Source: Lucifuga dentata
Taxonomy: Eukaryota; Chordata; Actinopteri; Ophidiiformes; Bythitidae
Reading direction: 5' to 3'
NCBI GenBank assembly: GCA_014773175.1
Contig: VXCM01002570.1
Span: 62,001 to 126,000 of the forward strand
DNA length: 64,000 nucleotides
Both the position numbers and the translations under genes were made by a program. The notes below the pieces were generated by a model that was not told the DNA's origin, did not search any database, and worked only from the letters and a program-made list of their open reading frames with translations. Below are positions 52,604 through 62,980 of the stretch, piece by piece (position 1 is the first letter of the stretch; each line of letters starts with the position of its first letter).

Positions 52604-55600
52604 GTGCGTTTTAAAAGTGGAAAAAATAGAATTGACAGTGTTGATAACTAGATCTGCTTTTGACTGATAGGTCTGAACGACTAAAAACAGAGTGACGCCT
52701 TTAAATATTCAAGGAATTTTTATTATTATTATTTTATTATTTATTTATTTTGAATGACAAAACGTAAAATTCATGTTTCAGGAGCAGCTGTGATAAATAA
52801 ACCTGAATAATAATTGACTTAATTATAAGTTTGTTTACTAACAGGTGTCAATCTTCAGCTGTTTAGGCTTAGACTCTTAATTAAAATCATAATTAGGTAT
52901 AGATTAGGGATGTATTTGCATGTTATTAATGTGACAACACCTGCGGCTGTTTTCAGCCTGAAGGTCCCTTTGCAACCTTCACCCTCTTGCCTCGAATGGG
53001 ATTTTGTATTAGTAATTCCAGAGGTTGCCCATAGAGGGCGCCTTAGAGTCAGTGCAGCTGTTGATGCTTGCAGTAGACCCATTATCTGTGCGTGTATTGT
53101 TGAATGTAGAGAATATGTTGAATTCCACTTCCTGACCTGTGACTGAACTCCTACTTTTCAGTTTTAAGATGAAATTTTAAAGCTGTTTTCTTCAAAATTA
53201 AATGTCTGTCTGCAAACCTTCTCAGTGTTTGGAAAAGAAAAGGAGAAAGAGAAGAAGCTGGAAGATGAGAGCAGCGCAACCAGCCACCCACAGTCGGCCT
53301 TCCTCGGGCCGACCCTGTGGGACAAGACCCTGCCTTACGACGGGGACAACTTTCAGCTGGAGTACATGGACCTGGAGGAGTTCCTGTCGGAGAACGGCAT
53401 TCCCGCCAACACAGCCCAGAGTGACCAAGTCCAGCAGGCAGCACAGCCATCGCAGGCCCCCCTGCAGCAAGCTCCTGCGGCCCCCCCAACGCCCTCCGTG
53501 GTGGACCTCAGCAGCCGAGCCACCACTTCAGTTCACACAGGCATGGTGCCCCAAAACTGCCTCCAGAGCCCCAGCACAGCAGGTACGAAAGGCATGCAGC
53601 AGAGCCTGATGTGCAGATCTCACACACACACACACACACACGCAAAAACACACCTGCACACACAAGCACATGATATCACACACATGTTCCTCCTCTTTCT
53701 CCTCCTCCTTCCTCCACCTCCTCCTCCTTTTTCTCCGAATCAGAGGAGGATCTGAACACTGTCAGGGCTTTGCACAGGTGAGCGAGGCTTGTTTGCTCAC
53801 CTGCTGCACACACACACACACACACACACAGGTGATCGCCCAGCAGCGTCAGGGTAGCTGTCAGCCCCTGAGACGCTGAGATGGAGCAAGTTATTAGCGC
53901 TGGTGTTGTTTTTGTCTGCATCCCCTTAAGGCATCGTATCCAAACGCTGTTTTTCATTTCACTCCTGCTGCTCAGCGTCGTCGCTTCAGAGCTTTTAGCC
54001 ACAGAATCAGACATACTTCAGCTCTGATTTGCAGCCCTGAACCGGACTTTGGAGTTCCAAGTTACTACCTCAAGTCCAAGGACGTAGTAAAATCTCATTC
54101 ATTAAGCTTTGATAGGTAGAACCAGATGTTGCACTTTTCTTGTGCTTTCTTTTTTTTGGTCACAGAGATATGTGTGTGTTGTATGTTTTGATTATCCTCT
54201 GCGATGGTTTGCTGGGCTTCCATTTCTTATTTCTGGGATTCCCTGATAAAAGGCTGTTGGCATTAGTCAGAACGTGCTACACTTTGGTGATTCACACAAT
54301 GCAGGCACAACATTCTGCTGAACTTCATTTAGCCTTTGCTGTGCTTTTTAGCCTCTAGGAGTTAAGGCACTTTGTCATGCTGGACATACGATTGTCGCAA
54401 TTAATTTTTTTGATTAATTCATTTTAAAACATCACATTTTGACAAAACACAGAACATTGAAAAATTTATTATCATTATTATTATGAGCAGTAGTTCATTA
54501 AGCTGCTGCCTGATAGAATTTGGGTTATCAATTCACCAGACACTAGAATAATTTTAAACATTTAAAGGAATAATCATGACAAAACCAAACCAAGGCACTG
54601 GGTTAGGGTGTGGATGTCTCTTTGTGTAAGTTTGGATAATGTTTGGATAATATTTGGTTAATGTTTGGAACGGTGGCTGATATCCATGCTGTCAACTTTT
54701 CAAGGCCTGAACCAAAAAAAATTAAGTTTTTTTGGCCAGTCATCCATTATTGAAGCAAGCAAGTCTCCACGCAAATTTCTGTGCGAAATAACCTGCGACT
54801 TCCCACAAAGAGCCGTTACCACAAAAACAACAGACAATCCCATAATAGCTGATACGTTTGGATTATTGATGCCAAACGAAGGTGTTATATCTGTAAAACC
54901 ACCACATGTGGTGCTCCACGGTCAGACCAGCGTTTGTCTCAAAAATCTTGATGTGGCACAAACACTGAGTCAACGTGCTAAATAAATCCCCCATCAGTGT
55001 TTATAACAAGAAAAACAACCACCCGTGTAAAAACAAGTTAAAAATTAATCATTTTTTCTGCCTTTTCCTTTTGAGGGCTGCTTATCCTCACACCAGTGTA
55101 TCTGTTTGACTGCATAAATCATCATTTCCATACCAAATTGACCTTATAGCAGATTAATAATAACAAATTCTATAGCAGAAATGTATACAGGCTGATCTAA
55201 GGGAGTTTTATGGGTTTTTTTTTTTTTAATATCTCTGCCAGCCACATGTCAGCTCCTCCTGTAGCAAACAGCAGCAGCCAGAGACAAATCGATGCTCGGG
55301 AGCATCTGTACAGTACAGCATCATACGATACAGCGTATTCCAGCCTGCATATGGAAATATGTCCACAAGTGAAACTTCAGAGAATGTGTGTTCTGTTTGG
55401 CGCAGCAGCACCGCGTCTGTTTGTCTCTGTCTTACTTTTCACGTGACAGCGGCTGGGCTTCCTGCAGGCGCCGTGTGCAGCTTGTCACGGCTGAACCTGC
55501 CTCTCCTCCCTCCCTNCCCCCGTCCCTTTAACGCTCTCCATTTCCCTTGGAGTCTTCCTCTCCCTCCCTCGCTCGAACTCCCTGCCAGAGCCCGGACTCG

Positions 55601-58600
55601 GAGCCAAGGCACAGGCTGTACCCTGCAGAGATCACGTGGACTCTAGTGTGCTTTTCTCACGTGCACGCAATGTTATTCCAGCGAGCTGCGTTTAGCGTAT
55701 TCTAACCAGCCTGTCAGCCTCTCAGCCACCGTCACCACTCAAAACAACCACAATCCCTGGCATGTACTCTGCTGTCAGCCGCACAACGAGCAGCTGATAA
55801 CGTCGTTATGTCAACCGATGGGCGTTTCATTGCTTTCTTTGTCAAAACAGCTCATGACGTTGGAGTTTGTTAAGGGTCTGTCTCGGTGTTGGTTCAGTAC
55901 ATGGACCAGAATGCAGTGTTGGCAGAGGCCAAAGGGTGTGTTTTGGTGCATTCCAGTCCGTTTATCAAGGAAAAGACACTCGGTGAAGAACAAAAAGCAG
56001 CAGATTTGAGGAACTAAACATGGATTCATATTTATGGAACATGTAGATTCATTATTTTGTGTTACAATGGCAACTATCAGCAAATGGTTGATATTCTTGT
56101 CATTCCTGAGCAGATAGTCTGCCCTTTAAAAAAGCATATCGTTCTTCTTTGTTGAATTTTATTTTATTTATTTTTTTGCTGAATGTGCTTCTTGGCCAGA
56201 CTCCTGCTAACCGAGGAGCTTCCCCAAGTTCTATCGGGTGTCATGTCATGTGTCTTGTGGGCAGGATCACTATGTCCTGTCTGAGAGACTTGGCAGAATA
56301 AAATCATCCTGGCTCATTCTGGGAGCTTCTTAAAATTCTGGAGGGTTTTGTTGACAAATCTGTTAGGAGGACAGTTTAGCATTCTCAAATAATTTAGCAT
56401 TATCAAAGCGAGCTGTTTGAGTAGCCTAATGATCAGGACTTAAAGTTTCATAGAAAGAAATGAAAATCTGTTGCAGCAGTCTCATTAAAATTCAGAATAT
56501 CTATTTAAAGGCAATTAGACAAATCCTCCTGCCCTTTGACCCCCAAATGTTGTGAGAGGAAGAACTCGCTGTTACTCCTCTTACACCCAAGTCCAAGTTC
56601 AGCTGGTGGATTATCACTCTTCAGAAACTTAAAGGACCAAACTAGTGGTTTTGCATGTTTGAGCCCAACCTCTATACACGTTACATTATTGACAATCATG
56701 TCCCAAAACATGAATGGAGCAGTAAATATTAAAATTATTTTTTATACCTTCCGGACTGCCATTGGTTTCAGATCATTCTAGCATGCTATTAAAATCAACC
56801 TGTAGAGACTTGAAATTAAGTAATCTAAGTAATCCATCATAGCAAGGAAGATGTCTGTTAAATTTTTTGTCAAAGTAACTTTATTTAACCGATCTGACAC
56901 GGAGCTACACCAAAAAAATGTATGTCTCTGGCAGGGAATATATTCCCAGGAGAAAACTGTTTTGCCAAAAATTTAAAATAATCATGGCTTCTGCATTTGG
57001 ATGCTGGCGAAACATTGAATTTTGAGGCGGGTGTATCACCTGAACATTTGATTTGGCGAGAAAATAACGCGAAAACTAAAATACAGTTTTATGTGTTGGA
57101 AAATGCTCGTCAATCACGTAACGTGTATTGGGATGGCTATTTATTTAACTTAAACACACAAAATCACCAGTATGGTCCTTTAAAGTTCAGACCACTTAAG
57201 CATGTCAGCTGTTGAATGAAGATCTTGGAAGCTGAATCCTGTTTATTTCAGCTTCCCGACAGCCTGGACCTCATCAGCTCTTTGTAGGTCAGCCCGCGTA
57301 CCGGTCCTGGCTCGTTAATTTTAGATTTCCTGTTGGGGGGCTATTTTGTGAACAAAATACACACAGGACAAGCACTTCCTTTTGCCTGGAATGTGTCATA
57401 CATTAGTGAATGACACTACAGGTCAGTGAACTGGATGTTACTTGGCGTCTGCTCGCCGATTTTAGTCTGTGGCCATCTATAGAAAGGCACTGTATTTTAG
57501 CTGCGCTAATCAGGAGATCTAGATGACTCATGGAGGTGATTAGCGGTATGATTAGCGGTAGGCTAGCTATTTTCAGAGGGAGGGTGTGGGCCGCTCTGTT
57601 ATGTGTACAGGTGATCCACATTTGACAGATGGGCTGAGACAGACGTTGTTTTAGTTGCTGTTGTTTTGTCTTTATGAATGGTGGGTGGTTGCGTTAAGCT
57701 ACGTTGCGTGCTAAGCTGGGGCCACACTACATGATTTTCAAGGCAGATTGGTAACGATTAGAGGTCGAGGGCAGTTGAAGGTAGTCGCGCTGTAGAGTTG
57801 TAGTTGTAATCGATCTGAAGCCGATCCGAGTCGGCTAGGTCACGATTCAATCAAATGAATCGTGACCTAGTTGATTTGCGTTTGAATTTCCCGGGTCGAA
57901 CCTTTTGGCATTGACAAGTATACGCGGGTAAAAGACTCGAATCTCAACGGTAGTTTTCAACAGCCAATGAAAACATCAGCTGGTGAAGTTAACATTGACA
58001 TGACATGCATGTACATGCATGTGCTCACGTCCGGCTCGCTGCAGGGATACAGCCTACGCTGCCCAACTCCCTTCTCCATCCACGGCGTACACCACTTCCT
58101 ACACTTCTCTACTTTTTTCTTTTTCTCTGAGGAAATCGCCGCGCAGAGAACAACAATTGCAAGCTGCACGGCGTCCATGTTTGCTTTAGTCCAAGACACC
58201 TGTATTTTAGTTTTCCTGTTATTTTTCCAAATCCTGTGATCTTTCTGAATCAAACGTTCAGGTGATACACTCACCTAAAATTCAACATTTTGCCTGCTAA
58301 CGTGTACGCCCATTTGTCAAAGACATGATCGTTTTTAATTTCTCTGTAAAAGCGTCGTCTCCTGAGACTATATTTCTCTGGCAAAAACATATTTTCTTCC
58401 ATGGAGCTCCATGTTGGATCAGTTACTTCGACAAAAAAAGATGGATTACTTGTCTCAAGCACGTTTTAAGTCTCAACAAGTTGATTTTTATAATAACAAT
58501 AAAGAGCTAGTGGCACAAGTACTCTTAAAGGGCCATACTGGTGGTTTTGCAGTTTTTGCACCCAATAAATACAACCCATATACGTGTTACGTTACTGACA

Positions 58601-60851
58601 AGCATTTCCCAAAAACATACGACTGGAGCGGTAAATATTAGAATTGTTTTTCCTACCTTCCAGACTGTCATTGGTTTCAGTTCATTCCAGTATGTTTATC
58701 TTATTTATCATCCTGCCTTAGGTGCAAAGAATTCCAGATCATTTGACGACACCTGACTCCTTTGTGTTGTATGTAGGGCAGATTTTCACAGCGGGGTCAC
58801 ACTGTGATTTTTTTCAATTGTGAATGATTAGAAAACGATTGGCAGCGCCCATTTAATGAATCCTGGATGACGCAAAACAATTTATCGTCTCCTGTGTTGG
58901 CACATATAACAACAGGTCTTGTGTTTTGGAAATTGGTTGTCAGTTAAGTAACGTGTACGCGGTTCGTATTTATTGGGCTAAAACATGCAAAATTGCCAGT
59001 ATGGTCCTTTAAATCAAAAAGCCAGAGCAGTGGTGGTACTCTGGTTTTCAATTTTCTGCCTAGTCAGTTTCTTGGAGTAGCTTGATTTGGTTCTGATTGG
59101 TAAAGAGAGCAGGCAGAGCTCGTTCTCGTGCTTCTCAAATCTCCACCGGTGCCAAAACCAGAAGGCGGTCTGATTGTACTCGCAGCGAGCAAAGCTCAGC
59201 GGCGTTCTCTGACTGTCACGGCAGGCTTCGNCGGTCTGATTGTACTCGCAGCGAGCAAAGCTCAGCGGCGTTCTCTGACTGTCACGGCAGGCTTCGAGCA
59301 CAAAAATGTGGGTCAGGTTGTACAAGTTCTGCTGAAAGTGCCTGTTGCGCTTTGTTTCCTGCGGTGTTCCCGCTTGCTGGGAACACTGCATCGTTCCTTG
59401 CATCGCACATTGAGTCGAGTATGAAGGTGTTTGTGCTAATGTCATGAATCAGGATGCAATTAGTCTACTTAGTCTGGCTAATGAACTCCCAGTGAATGAC
59501 CAAAAATAAATTGCCTGCCTGTTTTTGGCCTATAGAGCTTTAAATCAATAAGAGGAGTCTTCATATAGATTGCAAAGACGTGCTGGGGCTTGCATGAGTA
59601 CGTTCTGTTAAGCCGGTTTAAAGACGAAACCTTCTGTCACTGTGATAAAAATCCAGAGTTTAAAGATAAGCTGAAATATTTTGTCTAAGCTTGTATCTCC
59701 ATCTGGTGGTGGAATGATGCAACTCCTTGGTGCTCTGTTTTTTTTTTTTTTTTTTTNTTTTTTTTTTTTTTTTTTTTAATCCAAACCAACAAACTAAATG
59801 AATGTTTGCTCAGATATTTGTTTACTTGCTTTACAGCTCTAATCCACAGTTAGCTTATTGCTTGAAGGATCAGTGGAACGTGAGCTCAGAGAGAAGAAAG
59901 ACAGGATCTGTTCAAAGCAATCAGCTCCCCCCTGGTGGCCTCCTGCTCCTCCTCCTACAGGAGGCCTTCAGCAGAGGGACCCGCTGCTCCTCCTCCTCTA
60001 TGTAGTGTTGTAGACCCACGGTGACATTTCATGCATTTACTTTGAACAGAACTGTCACCCTGAACTTGTAGTAAATGGCTTTTCTGTTCTTTTTTCTGTG
60101 GTTGGGTTAGCAGATGCCGTCTCAAAGCAAACAAACTAGACGCCTGAATTTTCTACCATTTGATAACTTCGTTCTTTTTGTCTCCTTTCAGCAGCGACAA
60201 CAACTCGGGACACTCCAAGCCCCATCGATCCAGAAACCATTCAGGTGCCCTTGACTTACGAGCCCGACCCGGCAGACCTGGCTCTGTCCAGCGTGCCCGG
60301 CCAGGAAATATTCGACCCCAGGAAACACAAATTCTCAGCCGAGGAGCTGAAGCCACAGCCCATGATCAAGAAAGCGCGCAAGGTCTTTATTCCTGAGGAC
60401 CTTAAGGTGAGCCGCTCTTTCTCCTGTTGTCAGTTTAGCCTAGTTAGGACTGTTTGTGGGCGATGCCAGATTAGATCTCTTGTTGTAACCCACATGTTGG
60501 GGCCTCCTTGTTTTCCCGTGTTATGTAAGCCCGTGAGGGTCTGAGGCATGTTAATACCAGAGGGCAGGAGGACGCCTGGCTGAAATCCAAACAAGCTGAG
60601 CTCTCAAACGTGAAAAGTTCACGAATTTGACCCAGTCAGGATACGAGCGTTACAACAACAGAGATAAAAGAGGGATGACAGAAAAATACACTTTCTGATG
60701 TTCCAGAGCAATTAAAAGCAAATGTGATTAATGCTTTCTAAATGGAAAGGGGGTCCGTGGAGTCCAAAGTCACTTTTGACACATTGGTTGCTGATTTTTG
60801 GAGAATTTCTTTTATTTTCTAGAATCTTATGGAATCAAGTAGAAAATTGCC

Positions 60852-60889
<38 letters not shown>

Positions 60890-61301
60890 AAATTCTTAAA
60901 CATTGGCTTTTTTTTTTTCTTCTTGAATGAAGAATTTTCTTGAAAAATTGATTTGGGACTCCAAAGGGTTAACTGGCAAACTGCTAGATTGGAATTACTC
61001 GTAGTATTATTTAAAAATACTTGAAGTGAGCGTGTGTGTGTGTGTGTGTGTGTGTGTGAGTCATATGATCTCTTCTGCACTTCAGGACGACAGGTACTGG
61101 GCCCGGCGCAGAAAGAACAATGTGGCAGCCAAGCGGTCACGGGACGCTCGGCGGCTGAAGGAGAACCAAATCGCCATCCGGGCCGGTTTCCTTGAGAAAG
61201 AGAACGCCGCGCTTCGCATGGAGGTAGCGGACTTGAGGAGGGAGCTGGGCCGCTGCAAGAACGTTCTGGCAAAATACGAGGCCCGGCACGGGCCGCTGTG
61301 A
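52489..61301 (+). CDS. hlf: hepatic leukemia factor, PAR-bZIP transcription factor, four coding exons
   Basis: Spliced CDS: join(52489-52603, 53226-53582, 60192-60406, 61086-61301). It totals 903 nt, 300 residues plus TGA, and all introns are GT-AG. Human HLF is 295 residues and starts MEKM, as here, which decides the start. Residues 1-38 carry the conserved NPTF...[14 protein letters not shown] segment. Residues about 60-95 ([32 protein letters not shown]) form the transactivation region. Residues about 175-229 are the proline-and-acidic-rich (PAR) domain ending [13 protein letters not shown]. The basic region is [17 protein letters not shown] (236-252), followed by a leucine zipper with leucines 265, 272, 279, 283 and 290. 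The C-terminus YEARHGPL is HLF-type, not TEF-type. Family knowledge: nuclear dimer binding TTAYGTAA D-boxes, with circadian, liver and haematopoietic roles. Paralogue (a or b) is not determined. Confidence 0.96.
52604..53225 (+). other. hlf: hlf intron 1
   Basis: A GT-AG intron of 622 bp with an ATT-rich block near 52710-52750. No repeat family recognised. Confidence 0.85.
53226..53582 (+). CDS. hlf: hlf coding exon 2 (activation domain)
   Basis: Acceptor CTTCTCAG, donor GTACGA at 53583. Encodes [13 protein letters not shown], the conserved activation core, and a Gln/Ala/Pro-rich stretch (about residues 100-125) longer than the human one. Confidence 0.95.
55440..55690 (+). promoter_or_regulatory. 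GC-rich, E-box-bearing patch in hlf intron 2 (candidate internal promoter or enhancer)
   Basis: Stands out from the AT-rich intron by CT-rich and CpG-bearing sequence with two CACGTG E-boxes (about 55634 and 55658). Mammalian HLF is known to use alternative promoters, which is why the patch is noted; no initiation signal was identified. Confidence 0.3.
56629..57183 (+). mobile_element. TTAA-flanked foldback MITE, copy J (forward, diverged subfamily)
   Basis: Ends TTAAAGGACCAAACTAGTGG and CCAGTATGGTCCTTTAA. The interior keeps TATGTCTCTGGCAGGGAATA and GCGAAACATTGAATTTTGAG, recognisable as diverged copy-A sequence. Confidence 0.82.
57835..57870. repeat. perfect 15-bp inverted repeat, 6-nt loop
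   Basis: Arms 57835-57849 and 57856-57870 (CTAGGTCACGATTCA / TGAATCGTGACCTAG) are exact reverse complements around ATCAAA. It lies in hlf intron 2. Confidence 0.9.
58190..58515 (-). mobile_element. MITE fragment L (3'-truncated, older subfamily)
   Basis: Matches the reversed interior of copies B and J (CCTGTTATTTTTCCAAATCC, TTCAACATTTTGCCTGCTAA, CTCAACAAGTTGATTTTTAT). It lacks both TTAA ends and directly precedes copy K, which may have inserted into it. Confidence 0.65.
58525..59012 (+). mobile_element. TTAA-flanked foldback MITE, copy K (forward, diverged subfamily)
   Basis: Ends TTAAAGGGCCATACTGGTGG and GCCAGTATGGTCCTTTAA. Much of the interior after 58690 is replaced by other sequence (including GCGGGGTCACACTGTGATTT), so this copy has suffered an insertion or rearrangement. 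Confidence 0.72.
59166..59296. repeat. direct duplication around single-N gap (assembly artefact)
   Basis: Bases 59166-59230 recur identically at 59232-59296 around N at 59231. Confidence 0.9.
59740..59777. repeat. poly-T tract split by single N
   Basis: T runs on both sides of N at 59757; the length is unreliable. Confidence 0.9.
60192..60406 (+). CDS. hlf: hlf coding exon 3 (PAR domain)
   Basis: Acceptor TTTCAG at 60191, donor GTGAGC at 60407. A second AG three bases on (60193-60194) forms a CAGCAG tandem acceptor; its use would drop one alanine. Encodes [25 protein letters not shown] and the PAR core. Confidence 0.95.
60407..61085 (+). other. hlf: hlf intron 3
   Basis: A GT-AG intron of 679 bp with a T run of about 30 near 60856 and a GT microsatellite at 61030-61058 just before the acceptor. 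Confidence 0.88.
61086..61301 (+). CDS. hlf: hlf coding exon 4 (basic region and leucine zipper)
   Basis: Acceptor ACTTCAG, stop TGA at 61299-61301. Encodes the complete bZIP domain. The exon is preceded by a GT microsatellite that ends about 27 bp before it. Confidence 0.97.
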   Translation, partial: DDRYWARRRKNNVAAKRSRDARRLKENQIAIRAGFLEKENAALRMEVADLRRELGRCKNVLAKYEARHGPL

Positions 61302-62248
61302 GCCGAACCCAACCACCAACACCTCCACCTCAACCTCCTCCCACCCCAAACCCACTNCCCCGCCCTTCCCACGAGTTTGAAGGACAATGTGTCTCTTTTG
61401 GTGGCACTGCCCCCACATCCTCTTCCTCACCCCTACATTCATCTCCCAAACCTTTCCTCCCTCCCATGAACATAAACCTGTATGATTCTGGTATTATAAA
61501 TGTCATTCTGGATTTGAATTCTATCATAAGCTTCTATTGATCTGTTCCTTGTTTTATTTTTCTGTACACATGACTAAATATATAAATACACCTACATATA
61601 TATAGATGAATATATATATATATATATATATATATACTCACACATGCATTCTTCTCAGTTTATGTACTGTGAGGAGTTATGAGCCAACCCACCAGCTGAG
61701 TCCCTACTCCCTCCGTGTTTCGCTTGAAAGACGATGCCATTACGTTTGTTGTTCACTTTCATACCAATTTTATACATAATATCAGAGCTGCAACATTTCT
61801 CGAACCATGCTCCGTCCAGGAGCGATCGTGCTATTCCGCTTCTCCTCCCCCCCCCCANCCCCCCCCCCAAAGTCTTGTGTTTTAGTGAGTTTGCTGTCTT
61901 GTCGTTCGCCTCTTTTGTCTTTAAACGGCTCTTTTCTTGTATTCTGTTTGTCACGCCGCATCGCTCTAACACAGGTCTCATCGCCGCAGGTTCCTGGAGC
62001 TTCTCGAACAGCTTCCCTGATGTTTTAACACTCAGAAAACGCTCGTGTCGTTTCCTGCATGAACGCGGCGTAGCGCTGTAGATGCATTTGCTGTGGAAAA
62101 ACCAGCATTTCTTCTTCGTTCCTCACCCTGACACTCAGCAATAATTCCTGTCAGGAAGTAAACCAACCTCACTACCTAGGTGTTCGTCACCCCCTTCCCC
62201 CGCCCCCTGCAGGTAGAGGGCCCCTCCCCCTTGGTCTCTCCCCATCAC

Positions 62249-62286
62249 AGCCTATCTTAGCTAAACTCAGTTAGCTAAGATAGGCT
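62249..62286 (+). repeat. perfect 16-bp hairpin in hlf 3' region
   Basis: Arms 62249-62264 (AGCCTATCTTAGCTAA) and 62271-62286 are exact reverse complements around loop ACTCAG. Confidence 0.92.
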
Positions 62287-62955
62287 TAGTTAACCTCTGC
62301 ACTAATGCGTGTTTCACAATCTGATCCGGTGCAATGTTTCCACTCACTCGCTCAAATTTCCTCTGCCTGATATTTATCTACCTTTTAGTTCTCAGATGGA
62401 AGATTGTTCTTTTTTTTTTTTTAAATATTCTGTTAATATAATTGTTGTTATTAATACTACTCTTGACCTTGTCAGTTATCTGAATAGCATCCTCGTTTAA
62501 CTCCAGATTTCAGCATGATTTCTTTCACAAAATGAAAATGTTGATGTTAATTTGCAAATTTTTTTTTTTTTGTTTTGCAAAGTTGTCGTAATTCCTTCTC
62601 TCTTGTTTTTTTTGTCGGCTTCTGTTCTTAGCATGATCAATATGCGTGTTTTTTAATTTTAGGAATCAATACAGACGTCTGTAGTCTCTCTCTTTGTAGC
62701 TCTATGTTTGCCTTCTTTTTCAGATGGCTGTATGAATGTAAACGATGTTGAAATAAGAGCTGGATGGTGTTGTCCAATACTGTGGTTAAACCAATCAATT
62801 TGTTTACTGCAGACCAAACAATTCACAACAGAGATGATATATTGGTTACAAGAGATATGTTTATATAAAACTATTCTATAAGTTGTTCTTTTTTGTACAG
62901 TATTTTTCCTATACATTACTGATGTATTTTAAAGGCACAACAGATTCAGAATATT

Positions 62956-62961
62956 ATTAAA
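62956..62961 (+). terminator. hlf: candidate hlf polyadenylation signal ATTAAA
   Basis: A common variant hexamer about 1.65 kb after the stop codon, at the end of an AT-rich tract. Chosen on position; not proven. Confidence 0.35.
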
Positions 62962-62980
62962 GAACACAAGTATATAACTC

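Larger units (their letters stand above)
53583..60191 (+). other. hlf: hlf intron 2
   Basis: This 6.6-kb intron contains CA runs (53621-53642, 53808-53831), a CT-rich GC-high patch at 55440-55690 with N at 55516, MITE copies J and K and fragment L, a perfect hairpin at 57835-57870, a duplicated gap at 59231 and poly-T with N at 59757. No additional coding exon recognised. Confidence 0.85.
61302..62980 (+). other. hlf: hlf 3' UTR (probable)
   Basis: Follows the TGA. Holds an AT dinucleotide run (61613-61636), N gaps at 61357 and 61858 in C-rich runs, a perfect 16-bp hairpin at 62249-62286, and a T-rich tail. ATTAAA at 62956-62961 is the best candidate poly(A) signal. Confidence 0.45.

Noticed and set aside
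54665..54985. 106-residue open frame within hlf intron 2
   Set aside because: No recognisable domain; lies wholly inside an intron with no splice support.
59014..59447. Overlapping frames of 98-143 residues on both strands
   Set aside because: They owe their length to the 65-bp duplication around N at 59231 and contain the same peptide twice.
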